From Oscillospiraceae bacterium (GTDB taxonomy: Bacteria > Bacillota > Clostridia > Oscillospirales > Acutalibacteraceae): a stretch of 36,784 nucleotides of DNA. This document shows, one piece after another, positions 17,316 through 25,059 of this stretch. Both the position numbers and the translations under genes were made by a program. Position 1 is the first letter of the stretch, and each line of letters starts with the position of its first letter. Below the pieces are notes generated by a model. It made no database searches and was not told the DNA's origin. It worked only from the letters and a program-made list of their open reading frames with translations. The stretch spans positions 1 through 36,784 of the forward strand of contig SVOQ01000024.1 in NCBI GenBank assembly GCA_015066345.1, in the 5' to 3' direction.

Positions 17316-18086
17316 TTATTTGTTTTCTGCAGCGATGCGTTTAAGACCTTCGAAACCGATTTTAACACTGTCATAGGGGTCCTTATCGTAACAAAGGTCC
17401 TGCTCAATAACAATGTATTTTACACCGATTTCCTTACATGTGCGGTAACAAGCACCTAAGTCAAGGTTACCCGTGCCACACTCAGCAAAGCGTTGTTGGT
17501 TATTTACAATACGCATATCCTTAAAGTGGCAAACATCTACTCTGCCGTTGAGCTTCTTCATATACTCGGCAGGGTTAACGCCGCCAACCTGCATCCAATA
17601 TGTATCGGGTATAAAGCGGAGCTGAGGTACTTCCTCAATAAGTCTTTCAAAGGTACGTTTTCCATCGTAAACTTCAAACTCAAAAGCATGGTTATGGTAG
17701 TTAAGGAATTTACCCTTTTCGCCCATTTTAGCGGCAATTTCGTTGCATTTTGTGATAAATCCCGTTACACCCTCTGCAGTTTCGTGAATATTACCGGGCA
17801 TAGCACCGATACCGATATTATTACAATCAATCAAATCGTGCTCGTGAATAAGTTCATCCAAATCATTTTTCATTCTGTCGTAGGGTTTGTGTGTAACGCA
17901 AACATCCATTCTATATTTATCAACAAGCTCTGCAACTATGTCGGGATGAATATCACCTATTGCTGAAATTTGAATAACATTACAACCGATATCATCAAGG
18001 AATTTAAGTGTGGTCTCAAAATCCTCTGCATTCTGACACTTATCGCGTAAAGTATAAAGCTGAACACCAAGTTTAATTTCTGACAT
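17316..18086 (-). CDS. Sugar phosphate isomerase/epimerase family protein (xylose isomerase-like TIM barrel)
   Basis: A 256-aa AP-endonuclease-2/xylose-isomerase-like TIM barrel. The start GVQLYTLRD is the typical first strand. Putative metal and substrate residues sit in NYHNHAFEFE, FIPDTYWMQVGGVNP, VDVCHFKDMR and VIEQDLCYD. Such proteins isomerise or epimerise sugars, inositols or keto-sugars, and the sequence alone does not give the substrate. GGAGGTG lies just before the ATG at 18086. It is divergent from a YdjC-type deacetylase and upstream of a CBM9-like gene. Confidence 0.82.
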   Translation of the reverse strand: MSEIKLGVQLYTLRDKCQNAEDFETTLKFLDDIGCNVIQISAIGDIHPDIVAELVDKYRMDVCVTHKPYDRMKNDLDELIHEHDLIDCNNIGIGAMPGNIHETAEGVTGFITKCNEIAAKMGEKGKFLNYHNHAFEFEVYDGKRTFERLIEEVPQLRFIPDTYWMQVGGVNPAEYMKKLNGRVDVCHFKDMRIVNNQQRFAECGTGNLDLGACYRTCKEIGVKYIVIEQDLCYDKDPYDSVKIGFEGLKRIAAENK

Positions 18087-18110
18087 AAAAACACCTCCGT
18101 ATTTACGAAT

Positions 18111-18138
18111 ATTTTACCACACTTTTCCTTAAAGTAAA
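18111..18138 (-). promoter_or_regulatory. Possible promoter of the isomerase-CBM9 unit
   Basis: On the minus strand TTTACT (18133-18138), 16-nt spacer, TAAAAT (18111-18116). A moderate match only. Confidence 0.45.
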
Positions 18139-18140
18139 GA

Positions 18141-18160
18141 GTTTAATGAATATAGTAAAC
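18141..18160. promoter_or_regulatory. Imperfect palindrome, candidate operator in the divergent sugar region
   Basis: GTTTAATGAA and TATAGTAAAC form an imperfect 10+10 inverted repeat (7 of 10 pairs) between the two divergent promoters. A second one, ACTTG (18177-18181) and CAAGT (18194-18198), overlaps the plus-strand promoter. Either may bind a sugar-responsive regulator; no regulator gene is in the window. Confidence 0.35.
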
Positions 18161-18177
18161 AAAATTTTTCTACATAC

Positions 18178-18205
18178 TTGATTTATTTTTTACAAGTATT
18201 ATAAT
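18178..18205 (+). promoter_or_regulatory. Promoter of the YdjC-type deacetylase gene
   Basis: TTGATT (18178-18183), 16-nt spacer, perfect TATAAT (18200-18205). The spacer contains half of an ACTTG/CAAGT inverted repeat. Confidence 0.6.
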
Positions 18206-18252
18206 AATGTTAACAATTTATTTTTATTACCCACGGGTATGAAAGGATTATT

Positions 18253-19140
18253 ATGGCTAAATATCTTATTGTAAACGCAGACGACTACGGTATGTGTAAC
18301 GCGGCTAACGAAGCCGTTAACGAGCTTTTCCTCGGTGGTTGGCTTAAATCAGCAACCGTTATGATGCCCTGCCCCGCTGCGGCAGATGCAGTTGAATTCT
18401 CTAAAGCTCACCCCGAATACGCAATCGGTGTACATACCACTCTTACAAGTGAATGGGGTAAATACCGTTGGAAACCCCTTACAGACGGTAAATCCCTTAT
18501 TGACGAAGAAGGCTTTATGTGGCACGAAAGCGACCAGGTTGAGAAAAACGCTTCTTATGAAGATATCGAAAAAGAAGTCCGTGCACAGATTGACCTTGCT
18601 CACAGTATGGGTATGAAACCCTCACATATTGATAACCATATGGGTTCTCTTTACGGTCACTATACCGGAAGACTCGGTCTTTCAAAACTTGCACTTAAAA
18701 TATGCGGTTCTTATGGATACGCTTACAGACTTTATGTTAAGCACGACAAGAGAATCTGCCCCAACGGCACACCCTATATTGCTTACGCGGCAGTAACACT
18801 TCTCTCTAAGCATTGGGGTAAAAAATACAATGTTATTATCCCCGATTACCTTCTTTTCCCGGATTGGAACGACGATATGCGTGTAAGCTACGAAGTTTAC
18901 CGTGATACTATCCTTAAAATCTGGACTAATATTCCCGAAGACGGTGTTACAGAAACCTTCGTTCATCCTTCTGTTGAATGTGACGAACTTAAAGGTATTA
19001 CAGGCAGATGGCAGGACCGTGTATGGGAATATCAACTCATGAAAGATCCCTATGTTCACCAGTATCTCAAAGATAACGGTGTTGAACTTATCAGTTACCG
19101 TGAACTCATTAAAATGAAGGGCGGCACTGTTAAAGGCTAA
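18253..19140 (+). CDS. YdjC/ChbG-family carbohydrate deacetylase
   Basis: A 295-aa protein of the ChbG/HpnK (YdjC) family, related to polysaccharide deacetylases. In characterised members the enzyme removes acetyl groups from acetylated di- or oligosaccharides such as diacetylchitobiose. Metal-binding motifs are visible: NADDYGMC (8-15) with the paired Asp, GVHTTLTSEWG with a His at about 62, and HIDNHMG with His residues at about 124-128. No signal peptide, so cytoplasmic. The length fits the family. AAAGGA precedes the ATG. The codon choice is more C-ending than in neighbours, suggesting good expression. It is monocistronic, with its own promoter and terminator. Confidence 0.87.
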   Translation: MAKYLIVNADDYGMCNAANEAVNELFLGGWLKSATVMMPCPAAADAVEFSKAHPEYAIGVHTTLTSEWGKYRWKPLTDGKSLIDEEGFMWHESDQVEKNASYEDIEKEVRAQIDLAHSMGMKPSHIDNHMGSLYGHYTGRLGLSKLALKICGSYGYAYRLYVKHDKRICPNGTPYIAYAAVTLLSKHWGKKYNVIIPDYLLFPDWNDDMRVSYEVYRDTILKIWTNIPEDGVTETFVHPSVECDELKGITGRWQDRVWEYQLMKDPYVHQYLKDNGVELISYRELIKMKGGTVKG

Positions 19141-19147
19141 TGCTCAA

Positions 19148-19175
19148 AATCCCCGCAATTTGCGGGGATTTTTTA
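19148..19175 (+). terminator. Terminator of the YdjC-type deacetylase gene
   Basis: 10-bp perfect stem AATCCCCGCA (19148-19157) and TGCGGGGATT (19161-19170), 3-nt loop, followed by TTTT. Confidence 0.9.
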
Positions 19176-19187
19176 TATATAAAAGAC

Positions 19188-19216
19188 TTGAATTTTAAAT
19201 TTATATATGGTATTAT
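19188..19216 (+). promoter_or_regulatory. Promoter of the T-box/pheST operon
   Basis: TTGAAT (19188-19193), 17-nt spacer, TATTAT (19211-19216). The predicted transcript start near 19223 is just before stem I of the T-box at 19226. Confidence 0.7.
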
Positions 19217-19225
19217 ACAACAAAT

Positions 19226-19462
19226 GCGTTGAGCAAGAGAGTAGAAGTTAATTGATGTCACAGAGAGATGTGCCCTCGGCTGTAAGCACATTACGGATGT
19301 TTTCTTTGAAGTTCACTTGTGAGCAGCGCGACTGAACCACAGTAGGTCGCGACGGGTGTAACCGTTATATTACAGACGAGTGTTTGCTCTGAAAAGAAAG
19401 CAAAAATTAGGGTGGTACCGCGGAGTTTGTCTTCGTCCCTTTTGGGATGGGGGCTTTTTTTA
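19226..19462 (+). promoter_or_regulatory. T-box leader, tRNA-Phe responsive
   Basis: The conserved T-box sequence AGGGTGGTACCGCGG is at 19409-19423. The base of stem I pairs GCGTTG (19226-19231) with CAGCGC (19324-19329). A stem I distal region resembling the usual AG-bulge/loop lies around 19260-19290. UUC at 19312-19314 on the 3' side of stem I is the likely specifier codon for phenylalanine, which fits the genes downstream. The competing terminator is GTCTTCGTCCC (19429-19439) with GGGATGGGGGC (19444-19454), including G-U pairs, followed by seven T. Uncharged tRNA-Phe is expected to stabilise the antiterminator and allow pheST transcription. Confidence 0.95.
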
Positions 19463-19562
19463 ATGCAAAATTAAAAATGCAAAATGCAAAATTAAGGGGC
19501 ACTTCGTGCCGGTTTATAAATTTGCAAAACAATAAAGGTCACCATACAGCATTTCGATGCTG
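19463..19562. repeat. AT-rich direct repeats and two small hairpins between the T-box and pheS
   Basis: TGCAAAATTAA-type units recur at 19465-19496 (TGCAAAATTAA, then TGCAAAATGCAAAATTAA). They are followed by a hairpin GGCAC-TTC-GTGCC (19499-19511) and a second hairpin CAGCAT-TTCG-ATGCTG (19547-19562). This lengthens the gap between terminator and pheS to about 150 nt. The structure resembles short dispersed intergenic repeats seen in Clostridia, but no second copy occurs in this window. Confidence 0.5.
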
Positions 19563-19610
19563 ATTAAATTGTTTGAAAATTTTTATATATTAGCGAAAGG
19601 ATTGAACAAA

Positions 19611-20687
19611 ATGCTCGAAAAAGCACAGCAGTTAAAACTGCAATTCGAGGAAAAGGTAAATACTGCAAAAACTCCTGCAGACCTTGAACAGTTAAGAATT
19701 GAATTCCTCGGCAAAAAGGGTGCAGTAGCGTCACTTATGAGTGAACTCAGAAATGTGCCCAACGACCAGAAAAAAGAAGCAGGTCAGATTATTAACGAGG
19801 TAAAACAATTCGTTGAAAACACCATTAAAGAAAAGAATATTGAACTTCAGAAGCTGGAAGAAGAACGTCTTATTAACGCCGCAGAGGATTATGATGTTAC
19901 CTTCCCCATAACCGAGGAAAAGGGTTCATACCACCCCATTACTCTCGTTCAGCGTGAGCTTGAGGATATTTTTGCGGCTATGGGCTTCTCAATAGAAGAT
20001 TACGATGAAATTGTTGACGATTATCACTGCTTCGAGGCTCTTAATATTCCTAAGCATCACCCCGCTCGTGATATGCAGGACACCTACTACCTCAGCACTA
20101 ACCAGTTACTTAAAACTCACACATCTGCCGCACAGAATGCTATTCTCAAAAAATATACACCCGAGCTTGAGGCTGACCGCCCCATTCGTGTTATTTTCCC
20201 CGGTAGATGCTTCAGAAACGAAAAAATTGACGCTTGTCACGAAAACACATTCTTCCAGATGGAAGGTGTTATGGTTGATAAGGATATTTCCATCTCTAAC
20301 CTTATCTACTTTATGAAAACTATGCTTTCCGAAGTTTTTCAACAGGACATTACCGTCAGACTTCGTCCCGGTTTCTTCCCCTTCGTTGAGCCCGGTTTTG
20401 AACTTGACATTCAGTGCACAATCTGTGGCGGTAAAGGTTGCCCCTCTTGTAAAGATTCGGGTTGGCTTGAACTTTGCCCCTGCGGTATGATTCACCCCAA
20501 CGTACTTACTGCCGGTGGTCTCGACCCCGAAAAGTACACAGGTTTCGCATTCGGACTCGGTCTTACAAGACTCGCAATGATGCGTTACGGTATCAAAGAT
20601 ATCCGTGTTTTCAACTCCTGTAACCTCAAATCACTTTCACAGTTTGAAAACGCAACTTTCACATCACCCGACAAGGAGGTCAAATAA
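19611..20687 (+). CDS. pheS: Phenylalanine-tRNA ligase alpha subunit
   Basis: A 358-aa subunit of the alpha2-beta2 synthetase that charges tRNA-Phe. An N-terminal coiled coil (about 1-85) is followed by the class II catalytic core: motif 2 around VIFPGRCFRNEKIDACHENTFFQMEG and motif 3 in GFAFGLGLTRLAMMRYGI. The core also has CTICGGKGCPSCKDSGWLEL, a cysteine cluster that is also present in the B. subtilis enzyme. The frame opens at 19557, but AAAGGA before the ATG at 19611 and the family length support this start. pheT follows immediately. Confidence 0.96.
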   Translation: MLEKAQQLKLQFEEKVNTAKTPADLEQLRIEFLGKKGAVASLMSELRNVPNDQKKEAGQIINEVKQFVENTIKEKNIELQKLEEERLINAAEDYDVTFPITEEKGSYHPITLVQRELEDIFAAMGFSIEDYDEIVDDYHCFEALNIPKHHPARDMQDTYYLSTNQLLKTHTSAAQNAILKKYTPELEADRPIRVIFPGRCFRNEKIDACHENTFFQMEGVMVDKDISISNLIYFMKTMLSEVFQQDITVRLRPGFFPFVEPGFELDIQCTICGGKGCPSCKDSGWLELCPCGMIHPNVLTAGGLDPEKYTGFAFGLGLTRLAMMRYGIKDIRVFNSCNLKSLSQFENATFTSPDKEVK

Positions 20688-23051
20688 ATGTTTGTTTCAA
20701 TTAATTGGATAAAAGAATATGTTGACCTTGAGGGTCTTGATATTAAAAGGCTTATTAACAGTTTCACTCTCGCAACTGCCGAGGTTGAAGACATTATTGT
20801 TAAAGGCGAAGATTTACGCGACGTTGTTGTTGGTGAAATTCTTTCAATAGAAAATCATCCCAACTCAAAGAAACTCCATCTACTCAAAGTTGATGGCGGC
20901 GACAGAATTTATGATGTTGTGTGCGGTGCTCCCAACGTACGCGAGAATATGAAAATTGCTTTCGTTAAAGCCGGTGGCAGAGTACCCGCAGGTGAAATAA
21001 CAAAAGCAACTGTTGCAGGATATGAATCTGAGGGTATGTGTTGTTCAGCATTTGAGCTCGGTCTTTCTGATGACAAATCCGGACTTATGGAAATTGACGT
21101 TGATGCTCCTAACGGAACTGACCTTAAAGATATCTACCCCATTGAGGATATTATTTTCGAAGTTGACAACAAATCTCTCACAAACCGTCCCGACCTTTGG
21201 GGTCATTACGGTATTGCACGTGAATTCGCAGCCCTTACTGACAGAGAATTAAAACCCCTTCCCCTCTCTGATTTAGCCTACGACGGCGACGAAAAAATCA
21301 ATGTTAAAGTTAATCGTCCTGACTTAGTTTACCGTTATTCTTGTGTAAAAATGGATAACATTACAAAGAATGTCAGTCCTATGTCAATGCAGATAAGACT
21401 TTACTACTGCGGTATGCGTGGAATTAATCTTCTTGCCGACCTTACAAACTACATTATGCTTGAAATGGGTCAACCCACCCACGCTTTTGATGCCAATAAA
21501 ATTGATGAAATTGTTGTAGGCACACCTGAAGAGAATTGCAAATTCACAACTCTTGATAAAACAGAGCGTGATATCACAACCGATACTCTTCTTATCCAGA
21601 ACGGCTCAACTCCCGTTGCTATTGCAGGTATTATGGGCGGTCTTGATTCAGAAATCGTCGGTGATACAGATGCAGTTGTACTTGAATGTGCAAACTTCGA
21701 CGGTATCAGTGTAAGAAAATCATCATCAAGACTCGGTCTTCGTACAGATGCTTCGGCAAGATACGAAAAAATGCTTGACCCTGAAATGACTGTTACTGCG
21801 GCAAAACGTTTTGCTTACCTTCTTAAATCAATTGATGAAGGGGCAAAGGTTGCTTCACAACTTACAGATGAATATGTAAGAAAGTATCCCGAAATCACAA
21901 TTTCATTTGATAAAGCTTACGTTGACAAATACACAGGTATTGATATCAGTGAAGAAAGAATTGTAAAAACTCTTAAAGCACTCGGTTTCGGCGTAACAAA
22001 GAATGGAAATGATTTCATTGTAAAAGTACCCTCATACAGAGCAACAAAAGACGTTACAATTAAAGCGGATATTATTGAAGAAATCACAAGAATTTACGGT
22101 TATGATAACTTCAGTATCATAACAACAAAGAGCCCTCTTAAACCCGTTAAGAGTGCCCCTGTTCGTTCTGAAAGCAATGAAATTAAGGATATTCTTGTTA
22201 AGCACTATGACCTCCACGAAGTTCATTCATACATCTGGGGCGACGTAAGAAAATACAAGAAACTCGGTATTGAAGTTGAAGAAAACGTTAAAATACTCAA
22301 CATTGAAAGCTCCGATAACGGTACTATCCGTAACTCAATGATACCCACACTTTTACTTGCCGCATCCGAAAACAAGGATTTCGCAGAAAACTACGGTATC
22401 TTTGAAATCGGCAGAATTGTTAAGGGTATTAAAGCCGACGGTACTGCAAACGAACGCCGTAGTTTAGGTATTGTTCTTTATGATAAAAACGCAACTGAAA
22501 AGGATTTATTCTTCAAAGGTCTTACAATAGTTAACAATATCTTTACACAGATTAAGCATAAAGCTCCCACACTCAAGAAGGTTGCTCCCCTTCACAGTTG
22601 GCAACATCCCAAAAACACCGCCCTTATTTCTTGCGAAGGTGTTGATATGGGTATCATCAATACACTCCATCCCACTAACGCTACTAAGGTTGACAAGGTA
22701 GCAAAGGTAGTTTGTATTGAAATTGACATTGATGATTTCATCACTGTTAACGGTGCTAATATTTCATTCGTAGAGCCTTCAACTCAGCAGTCAACTTATT
22801 ACGACCTTTCGCTTATAATGAAAGAGGGTAAAACCTTTGCAGACCTTAGCAAGTGTTGGAACAAACTCGGTCTTAAGGAACTTGAAAATGTTAAGGTTAT
22901 CGACACTTACGACAATGGTGAAATCAAGAGTATAACAGTCCGCCTTATCTTCTCATCCAAAGAAAGAACTATTGAAATGGATGAAGTACAGGCTTGGATT
23001 GACGAAATTCTTAAGAATCTTAAAGAAATCGGTATTGAACTCAGAGCATAA
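20688..23051 (+). CDS. pheT: Phenylalanine-tRNA ligase beta subunit
   Basis: A 787-aa subunit. Order of domains: N-terminal fold and EMAP-type tRNA-binding domain (about 40-150, LHLLKVDGGDRIYDVVCGAPN), B3/B4 editing domain (about 210-370), B5 domain (about 400-470), a catalytic-like core (about 480-680), and the C-terminal ferredoxin-fold anticodon-binding domain (about 690-787). It hydrolyses mischarged Tyr-tRNA-Phe in the editing site. The ATG directly abuts the pheS TAA, and GGAGG is inside the end of pheS, so translation is coupled. No terminator was seen after it, and ireB has its own promoter 26 nt later. Confidence 0.95.
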   Translation: MFVSINWIKEYVDLEGLDIKRLINSFTLATAEVEDIIVKGEDLRDVVVGEILSIENHPNSKKLHLLKVDGGDRIYDVVCGAPNVRENMKIAFVKAGGRVPAGEITKATVAGYESEGMCCSAFELGLSDDKSGLMEIDVDAPNGTDLKDIYPIEDIIFEVDNKSLTNRPDLWGHYGIAREFAALTDRELKPLPLSDLAYDGDEKINVKVNRPDLVYRYSCVKMDNITKNVSPMSMQIRLYYCGMRGINLLADLTNYIMLEMGQPTHAFDANKIDEIVVGTPEENCKFTTLDKTERDITTDTLLIQNGSTPVAIAGIMGGLDSEIVGDTDAVVLECANFDGISVRKSSSRLGLRTDASARYEKMLDPEMTVTAAKRFAYLLKSIDEGAKVASQLTDEYVRKYPEITISFDKAYVDKYTGIDISEERIVKTLKALGFGVTKNGNDFIVKVPSYRATKDVTIKADIIEEITRIYGYDNFSIITTKSPLKPVKSAPVRSESNEIKDILVKHYDLHEVHSYIWGDVRKYKKLGIEVEENVKILNIESSDNGTIRNSMIPTLLLAASENKDFAENYGIFEIGRIVKGIKADGTANERRSLGIVLYDKNATEKDLFFKGLTIVNNIFTQIKHKAPTLKKVAPLHSWQHPKNTALISCEGVDMGIINTLHPTNATKVDKVAKVVCIEIDIDDFITVNGANISFVEPSTQQSTYYDLSLIMKEGKTFADLSKCWNKLGLKELENVKVIDTYDNGEIKSITVRLIFSSKERTIEMDEVQAWIDEILKNLKEIGIELRA

Positions 23052-23076
23052 TTTACCGAATCTTAATAAATTGTTG

Positions 23077-23105
23077 TTGTAATTTTTATAACTTTAGTTT
23101 ATAAT
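23077..23105 (+). promoter_or_regulatory. Promoter of ireB and the downstream small gene
   Basis: TTGTAA (23077-23082), 17-nt spacer, perfect TATAAT (23100-23105), then a short leader to AGGAGGTG before the ATG at 23133. Confidence 0.65.
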
Positions 23106-23132
23106 AGAAATATAGTTTTAGGAGGTGTATTT

Positions 23133-23378
23133 ATGACAGATAAAACAATCCAATTCACAATCAGTGATGACCATGAAAAAGAGATGCGTGAGATTCTTGT
23201 ATCAGTTTATAATTCTTTAGTTGAAAAGGGTTACAATCCTACCAGTCAGCTTGTAGGTTATATACTGTCTGAAGACCCCACCTACATCACTACCCATAAT
23301 AACGCAAGAAGCCTTATTAGAAAAATTGACCGTGATGAACTTCTTCAGGTTCTTCTTAAGTCCTATCTTCTCAACTAA
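23133..23378 (+). CDS. ireB: IreB family regulatory phosphoprotein (UPF0297)
   Basis: An 81-aa small protein whose length and motifs match the family: [17 protein letters not shown], then [21 protein letters not shown] and [17 protein letters not shown]. In Enterococcus IreB is phosphorylated on Thr by the PASTA kinase IreK and affects cephalosporin resistance; the Thr residues at [11 protein letters not shown] are the matching region. In many Firmicutes it sits between alaS and ruvX. Here those neighbours are missing and it stands downstream of pheT. GGAGGTG gives a strong ribosome-binding site. Confidence 0.92.
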   Translation: MTDKTIQFTISDDHEKEMREILVSVYNSLVEKGYNPTSQLVGYILSEDPTYITTHNNARSLIRKIDRDELLQVLLKSYLLN

Positions 23379-23405
23379 GGTATTTTAAATTAAGGAGTGT
23401 TTAGT

Positions 23406-23699
23406 TTGGCTGATACTCAGGCAAGTTTTCTTACCTACAAAGGTAAACCCCTCGTTCGTAAGGGTAACACAATTTACTACGGTAATATGAGTGACCCCTT
23501 TGTTATAATGCTTTCCGTTGCTTCTTCTCACGAGGTTCACGGGGTTAAAATCGCAGACAAAGTTATTGTTCAGCTTTTAAATACCGACCCCAACATTAAC
23601 CCCCTTGAAGCAATCGTTAAAAGAACCGAAAAGAACGGTATGTACGCCGCAATTGATATTGCATCAATCTGGTTACAGAGAGCATTAAAAGCAGAATAA
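23406..23699 (+). CDS. Conserved-looking hypothetical protein, 97 aa
   Basis: I do not recognise a named function. The soluble protein has the start ADTQASFLTYKGKPLVRKGN, then TIYYGNMSDPFVIMLSV, ADKVIVQLLNTDPNINP, and a final AIDIASIWLQRALKAE. It has no membrane segment, Cys pair or nucleic-acid-binding motif, and looks like a compact alpha/beta fold. The frame opens at a GTG (23397), but AAGGAG at 23392-23397 lies 8 nt from a TTG at 23406, which is the likely start. It follows ireB by 27 nt on the same strand and shares its promoter and terminator, so the two may work together. Confidence 0.75.
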   Translation: MADTQASFLTYKGKPLVRKGNTIYYGNMSDPFVIMLSVASSHEVHGVKIADKVIVQLLNTDPNINPLEAIVKRTEKNGMYAAIDIASIWLQRALKAE

Positions 23700-23704
23700 A
23701 AATT

Positions 23705-23738
23705 AACAGTCCGAGCAAATCGCTCGGACTGTTTTATT
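23705..23738. terminator. Bidirectional terminator between the 97-aa gene and the metallophosphoesterase gene
   Basis: Perfect 12-bp stem AACAGTCCGAGC (23705-23716) and GCTCGGACTGTT (23722-23733), with T-rich sequence to the right and A-rich to the left. The genes are convergent. Confidence 0.88.
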
Positions 23739-24603
23739 TTGCTTTAAATTCAGCATATATAAGATGTGGATTACAGAAAACTCTTAACGGAAACATACTG
23801 TAACCGATACCCCTGCTTAAAACAAGTTGAGTATCAACCATCTTGTAAAGACCCTCCGTGTATGGCGGGAAAGTTACCTGATCAGGTGCCATAATGGCTT
23901 TACCGAAAAATGTAATCTGTCCACCGTGGGCATGACCCGAAAAAACCAAATCAAAATTATATTTATAGTATACAGATAAGGTTTCGGGATGATGTGCCAA
24001 AAGAACATTAAGTTCTTCATCATTTATATTGAGGTCATCGCAAAGAATTTCTGTCCTTTGAAAATCCTGTTCATATCCTCCGTAAAAATACGGGTCATCA
24101 ATACCGTGAAGATAAAAATAGTCCCCTGCTTCATTCCGGATTTTAACAGAAGAATTTCTTAACAACGTAACGCCCATATCACTTAATCCGTCAATCAGAC
24201 GATTAAACTCACTTTCATCAGAACGCCACACATTGGACTCGTGATTACCCGTAACATAATAAACAGGGGCAATTTCACAAAGTTTTCGTGTGAATTCTAA
24301 AGCAACGTCCACCTTAGTACTTTTACTATCAATAAGATCCCCTGTTATCACTATAATATCAGGTTGCTCCTCTTTAAGACTATCTAAAATCTGCTTATCA
24401 ACAATGGATGATGTACGGTTGTGATAGTCTGAAACGTGAGCTATCAGGTAATTATGAAAACTTTCGGGGATTTTATCGTTAAAAATGTGGATTTGTTGCA
24501 CATCAACGTAAAAATTCCCTATTAACAAAAAGACAGTGGACAATACGAGAATAAGTGCCGTGAGACTAAAAGCAATCTTCTTGATTAATTTCTTCTTATT
24601 CAA
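23734..24603 (-). CDS. Membrane-anchored metallophosphoesterase (YkuE-like)
   Basis: A 289-aa calcineurin-like phosphoesterase with an N-terminal membrane anchor (about 8-30). The five metal-site blocks are present in order: HVSDYHNR, ITGDLID, VTGNHESN, LLAHHPET and FSGHAHGGQ. Characterised relatives include UDP-2,3-diacylglucosamine hydrolase-like and lipid-linked substrate enzymes; the substrate here is unknown. The start is a TTG whose bases overlap the rpiB stop (TTGA, 24600-24603), with GGTGA five bases ahead, so translation is coupled. It is the last gene of the tsaE-tsaB-rpiB unit. Confidence 0.88.
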   Translation of the reverse strand: MNKKKLIKKIAFSLTALILVLSTVFLLIGNFYVDVQQIHIFNDKIPESFHNYLIAHVSDYHNRTSSIVDKQILDSLKEEQPDIIVITGDLIDSKSTKVDVALEFTRKLCEIAPVYYVTGNHESNVWRSDESEFNRLIDGLSDMGVTLLRNSSVKIRNEAGDYFYLHGIDDPYFYGGYEQDFQRTEILCDDLNINDEELNVLLAHHPETLSVYYKYNFDLVFSGHAHGGQITFFGKAIMAPDQVTFPPYTEGLYKMVDTQLVLSRGIGYSMFPLRVFCNPHLIYAEFKAK

Positions 24604-25046
24604 AGGATTTCACCGTTTTCAATAGCAGTAATCTGGTCAACGCGACGTTGATGTCTTCCGCCCTCAAACTCAGTATTAATAAAAACATCTACAAGTTCGC
24701 AAGCAAGACCTGCACCGATAACACGAGCACCCATACAAAGTACATTTGCATCATTATGCATTCTTGTAAACTTAGCACTGAAATAATCTGAGCAACAAGC
24801 CGCTCTGATACCCTTGACTTTATTTGCCGCCATAGAGATACCTATACCTGTACCGCAACAAAGGATTGCTTTATCTGCCTCTCCGTTTGTAACCTTAAGA
24901 CAAGCTACCTGAGCAAATTTTGCGTAATCAACAGATGCAGTAGAATCAGTACCGCAGTCTATGTACTCAATACCCTTTTCATCAAGGTAAGCCTTAATTT
25001 CTTCTTTAAGAGGGAAACCTGCGTGGTCTGACGCTAAAACTAACAT
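24600..25046 (-). CDS. rpiB: Ribose-5-phosphate isomerase B (RpiB/LacA/LacB family)
   Basis: A 148-aa enzyme interconverting ribose-5-phosphate and ribulose-5-phosphate in the non-oxidative pentose phosphate pathway. The signatures are ASDHAGFPLKEEI (about 5-17), the substrate/catalytic CGTGIGISMAANK loop with Cys, and RVIGAGLACELVDVFINTEFEGGRHQRRVDQI. Allose-6-phosphate isomerase or the galactose-6-phosphate isomerase subunits are the nearest alternatives in the same family. The ATG at 25046 with AAAGG upstream is preferred to the TTG at 25055. It follows tsaB closely. Confidence 0.92.
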   Translation of the reverse strand: MLVLASDHAGFPLKEEIKAYLDEKGIEYIDCGTDSTASVDYAKFAQVACLKVTNGEADKAILCCGTGIGISMAANKVKGIRAACCSDYFSAKFTRMHNDANVLCMGARVIGAGLACELVDVFINTEFEGGRHQRRVDQITAIENGEIL

Positions 25047-25059
25047 ATTAAACAACCTT

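Noticed and set aside
17493-17966. A 157-codon plus-strand frame opposite the TIM-barrel isomerase gene
   Set aside because: It is antisense to a gene with clear family motifs and shows no start signal or domain.
19463-19496. CRISPR-like repeats between the T-box and pheS
   Set aside because: The units are short, contiguous and AT-rich, without unique spacers of fixed length.
20420-20485. Cysteine cluster in PheS as a novel zinc site
   Set aside because: A CxxCGGKGCxxCK pattern also occurs in ordinary Firmicutes PheS such as that of B. subtilis, so it is a family trait, although the extra Cys pair CPC is a small variation.
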